Shown here piece after piece: positions 5,613 through 6,554 of a DNA stretch of 6,554 bases (its first letter is position 1; every line of letters starts with the position of its first letter). Origin of the DNA: Clostridiales bacterium (GTDB taxonomy: Bacteria; Bacillota; Clostridia; Christensenellales; Christensenellaceae). The DNA is taken from NCBI GenBank assembly GCA_003343685.1, contig QAKS01000103.1, positions 1-6,554 of the forward strand, given 5' to 3'. Under the pieces are notes generated by a model, which saw only the letters and a list, made by a program, of their open reading frames with translations, did no database searches and had not been told where the DNA came from. The translations under genes and the position numbers were made by a program.

Positions 5613-5646
5613 CCGTTTGCAGCAGAGCAAGCGGTTATTTTTATTT
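5613..5646 (+). terminator. terminator or attenuator hairpin before parA
   Basis: CCGTTTGC (5613-5620) pairs with GCAAGCGG (5627-5634), 8 bp with one T-G wobble and a 6-nt loop. TTATTTTTATTT follows (5635-5646). It has the form of a rho-independent terminator, moderate in strength because A interrupts the T-run. The parA ribosome site starts 5 bp later, so it would limit read-through from the 125-aa gene into parA or act as an attenuator. Confidence 0.6.
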
Positions 5647-5665
5647 CAAAAGGAGGAAAATTTCA

Positions 5666-6484
5666 ATGACCAAAGTAATCGCCCTCGCCAACCAAAAGGG
5701 TGGTGTGGGAAAAACAACAACAGCCGTTAATCTCGGCGTTGGGCTTGCACGGCAAGGCAAAAAGGTGCTGCTCATCGACGCTGACGCACAGGGAAATTTA
5801 ACAGACTCACTCGGGTGGAATGAGCCGGACAAGCTGTCGGTGTCTCTTGCGACCATCATGACCAAAGTAATTATGGAGGAATCAATCGAGCCGGGCGAAA
5901 GCATCTTGCACCATGATGAGGGTGTTGACCTTATTCCCGCAAATATAGAACTCTCTGCAATGGAAATGACCCTCACCAATACAATGAGCAGAGAGATCGT
6001 GCTGCGGAGCTATCTAAACGAGGTAAAGAACAAATACGATTATGTTCTTATAGACTGTATGCCGAGTTTAGGCATGATCACCATCAATGCCCTTGCTGCA
6101 TCGGACAGCGTGATTATTCCGGTGCAGTCGCACTATCTCCCTGCCAAGGGAATGGCGCAGCTTTTGCAGACCATTAACCGGGTAAAGAAGAACATCAACC
6201 CCAATCTCAAAATTGACGGCGTATTGCTGACGATGGTAGATGGACGCACAAACCTTGCTAAAGATGTGTCGTATATGCTTAGAAACAACTATGGGGATAA
6301 GCTGCATATTTTCAAAACGGAGATTCCCCTTGCCATTAAAGCGGCGGAAAGCAGCGCGGAGGGAAAAAGCATTTATCTGCACGACAAAAACGGAAAGGCG
6401 GCGCAGGCGTATGCGGCTCTGACAAAGGAGGTGTTGAGCGGTGGCAAGCAGCGTTCGGAACATGAAGCTGACTTCAGTAGATGA
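5666..6484 (+). CDS. parA: ParA family partition ATPase
   Basis: This 272-aa protein is a ParA/Soj-type, deviant Walker A ATPase. With ParB bound to a centromere site it positions and stabilises a replicon or an excised circular element. Visible are the Walker A motif with signature lysine, KGGVGKTT (11-18), the A' motif LLIDADAQGNLT (35-46), Walker B YVLIDCMPSLG (126-136, Asp130) and the PVQSHYLPAKGM segment (152-163). It lacks the N-terminal helix-turn-helix extension of large plasmid ParAs, so it is of the short Soj/ParA Ib-like size. The reading frame stays open upstream to 5507, but ATG 5666 is chosen because AGGAGG (5651-5656) sits 9 nt before it and the family begins at MTKVIALANQKGG. 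Its 3' end overlaps the parB-like gene by 44 bp. It resembles ParA of Firmicutes conjugative elements, so it belongs with the inserted element rather than the chromosomal soj locus. Confidence 0.94.
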   Translation: MTKVIALANQKGGVGKTTTAVNLGVGLARQGKKVLLIDADAQGNLTDSLGWNEPDKLSVSLATIMTKVIMEESIEPGESILHHDEGVDLIPANIELSAMEMTLTNTMSREIVLRSYLNEVKNKYDYVLIDCMPSLGMITINALAASDSVIIPVQSHYLPAKGMAQLLQTINRVKKNINPNLKIDGVLLTMVDGRTNLAKDVSYMLRNNYGDKLHIFKTEIPLAIKAAESSAEGKSIYLHDKNGKAAQAYAALTKEVLSGGKQRSEHEADFSR

Positions 6485-6554
6485 CCTTTTTTCTACCGAG
6501 GAAACGCGGCAGGCGGAAGCCCAACAGCATGGCGAGCAGATTTTAACTGTTCCT
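6441..6554 (+). CDS. parB: ParB/Spo0J-like partition protein, N-terminal fragment (runs off the window)
   Basis: Thirty-eight codons are visible, beginning with GTG and reading MASSVRNMKLTSVDDLFS, then a Glu/Gln-rich stretch up to ILTVP. AAAGGAGG (6424-6431) lies 9 nt upstream, which fixes the GTG start inside parA in another frame (44-bp overlap), suggesting coupled translation. The short basic start, the LTSVDDLFS segment and the ILTVP that would lead into the ParB nuclease-like/N-terminal domain fit ParB-like proteins of clostridial conjugative elements. The diagnostic ParB motifs (GERR-like box, helix-turn-helix) lie beyond the window, so the call leans on the parA context. Confidence 0.72.
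   Translation, partial: MASSVRNMKLTSVDDLFSTEETRQAEAQQHGEQILTVP

Larger units (their letters stand above)
4958..6554 (+). mobile_element. left end of an integrative (conjugative or mobilizable) element in tRNA-Arg, partial
   Basis: Immediately after the tRNA 3' end the base composition shifts from GC-rich to AT-rich. Three short direct repeats appear, and the first clear genes are parA and a parB-like gene in place of chromosomal housekeeping genes. Integrases of the tyrosine family commonly use tRNA 3' ends as attB and keep the tRNA whole, and ParA/ParB pairs are frequent in Firmicutes conjugative elements. The integrase, relaxase, conjugation genes and the second att copy are outside the window, so the element type and the exact left boundary (somewhere in the tRNA 3' part to 4958) are inferred. 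A prophage or a genomic island is possible. Confidence 0.62.

Noticed and set aside
5507..5665. 53-codon upstream extension of parA
   Set aside because: It overlaps the 125-aa gene in another frame and crosses the hairpin; AGGAGG precedes ATG 5666, where the family's conserved N terminus begins.

Overview
The window looks like a Clostridia chromosome (Firmicutes, probably a gut Lachnospiraceae- or Oscillospiraceae-type bacterium) running into the left end of an integrated mobile element. This rests on strong AGGAGG-type ribosome binding sites, the UPF0210/ACT-domain gene pair, a HisJ-type PHP phosphatase, an RsfA-like Myb/SANT regulator typical of spore formers, and GC-rich third codon positions in the core genes. 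No species can be named from the sequence alone.

Positions 1-2311 hold a three-gene minus-strand operon read from right to left: a LOG-family (TIGR00730) nucleotide phosphoribohydrolase-like protein, a 90-aa ACT-domain protein (UPF0237) overlapping it by ATGA, and a 452-aa PFL/UPF0210 (DUF711-related) protein 12 bp further on. A good sigma-A promoter lies in front of the LOG gene. The 139-bp divergent gap to 2450 also carries an extended -10 promoter for a plus-strand histidinol-phosphatase (HisJ/PHP) gene.

Positions 2451-4781 hold hisJ, then a minus-strand Myb/SANT-like regulator whose 3' end overlaps hisJ tail to tail by 13 bp, then a plus-strand 200-aa protein of unknown function. The regulator and the unknown gene diverge from a 145-bp gap with an 8+8 bp perfect inverted repeat. 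The only promoter-like match in front of the regulator resembles a forespore (sigma-G/F) promoter more than sigma-A.

Positions 4782-5003 hold a strong promoter, a complete tRNA-Arg (anticodon CCG, CCA encoded) and a rho-independent terminator. Just after the tRNA the sequence becomes AT-rich and has three copies of TTACCACATTT. These are followed by a small acidic protein of unknown function, a terminator/attenuator-like hairpin, parA, and the start of a parB-like gene overlapping parA by 44 bp and running off the window. I read this as the attL side of an integrative (conjugative or mobilizable) element inserted at the 3' end of the tRNA-Arg gene. The repeats would be arm-type binding sites for its recombinase, and ParA/ParB would stabilise the excised form. 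The integrase and the other att copy are not in this window.
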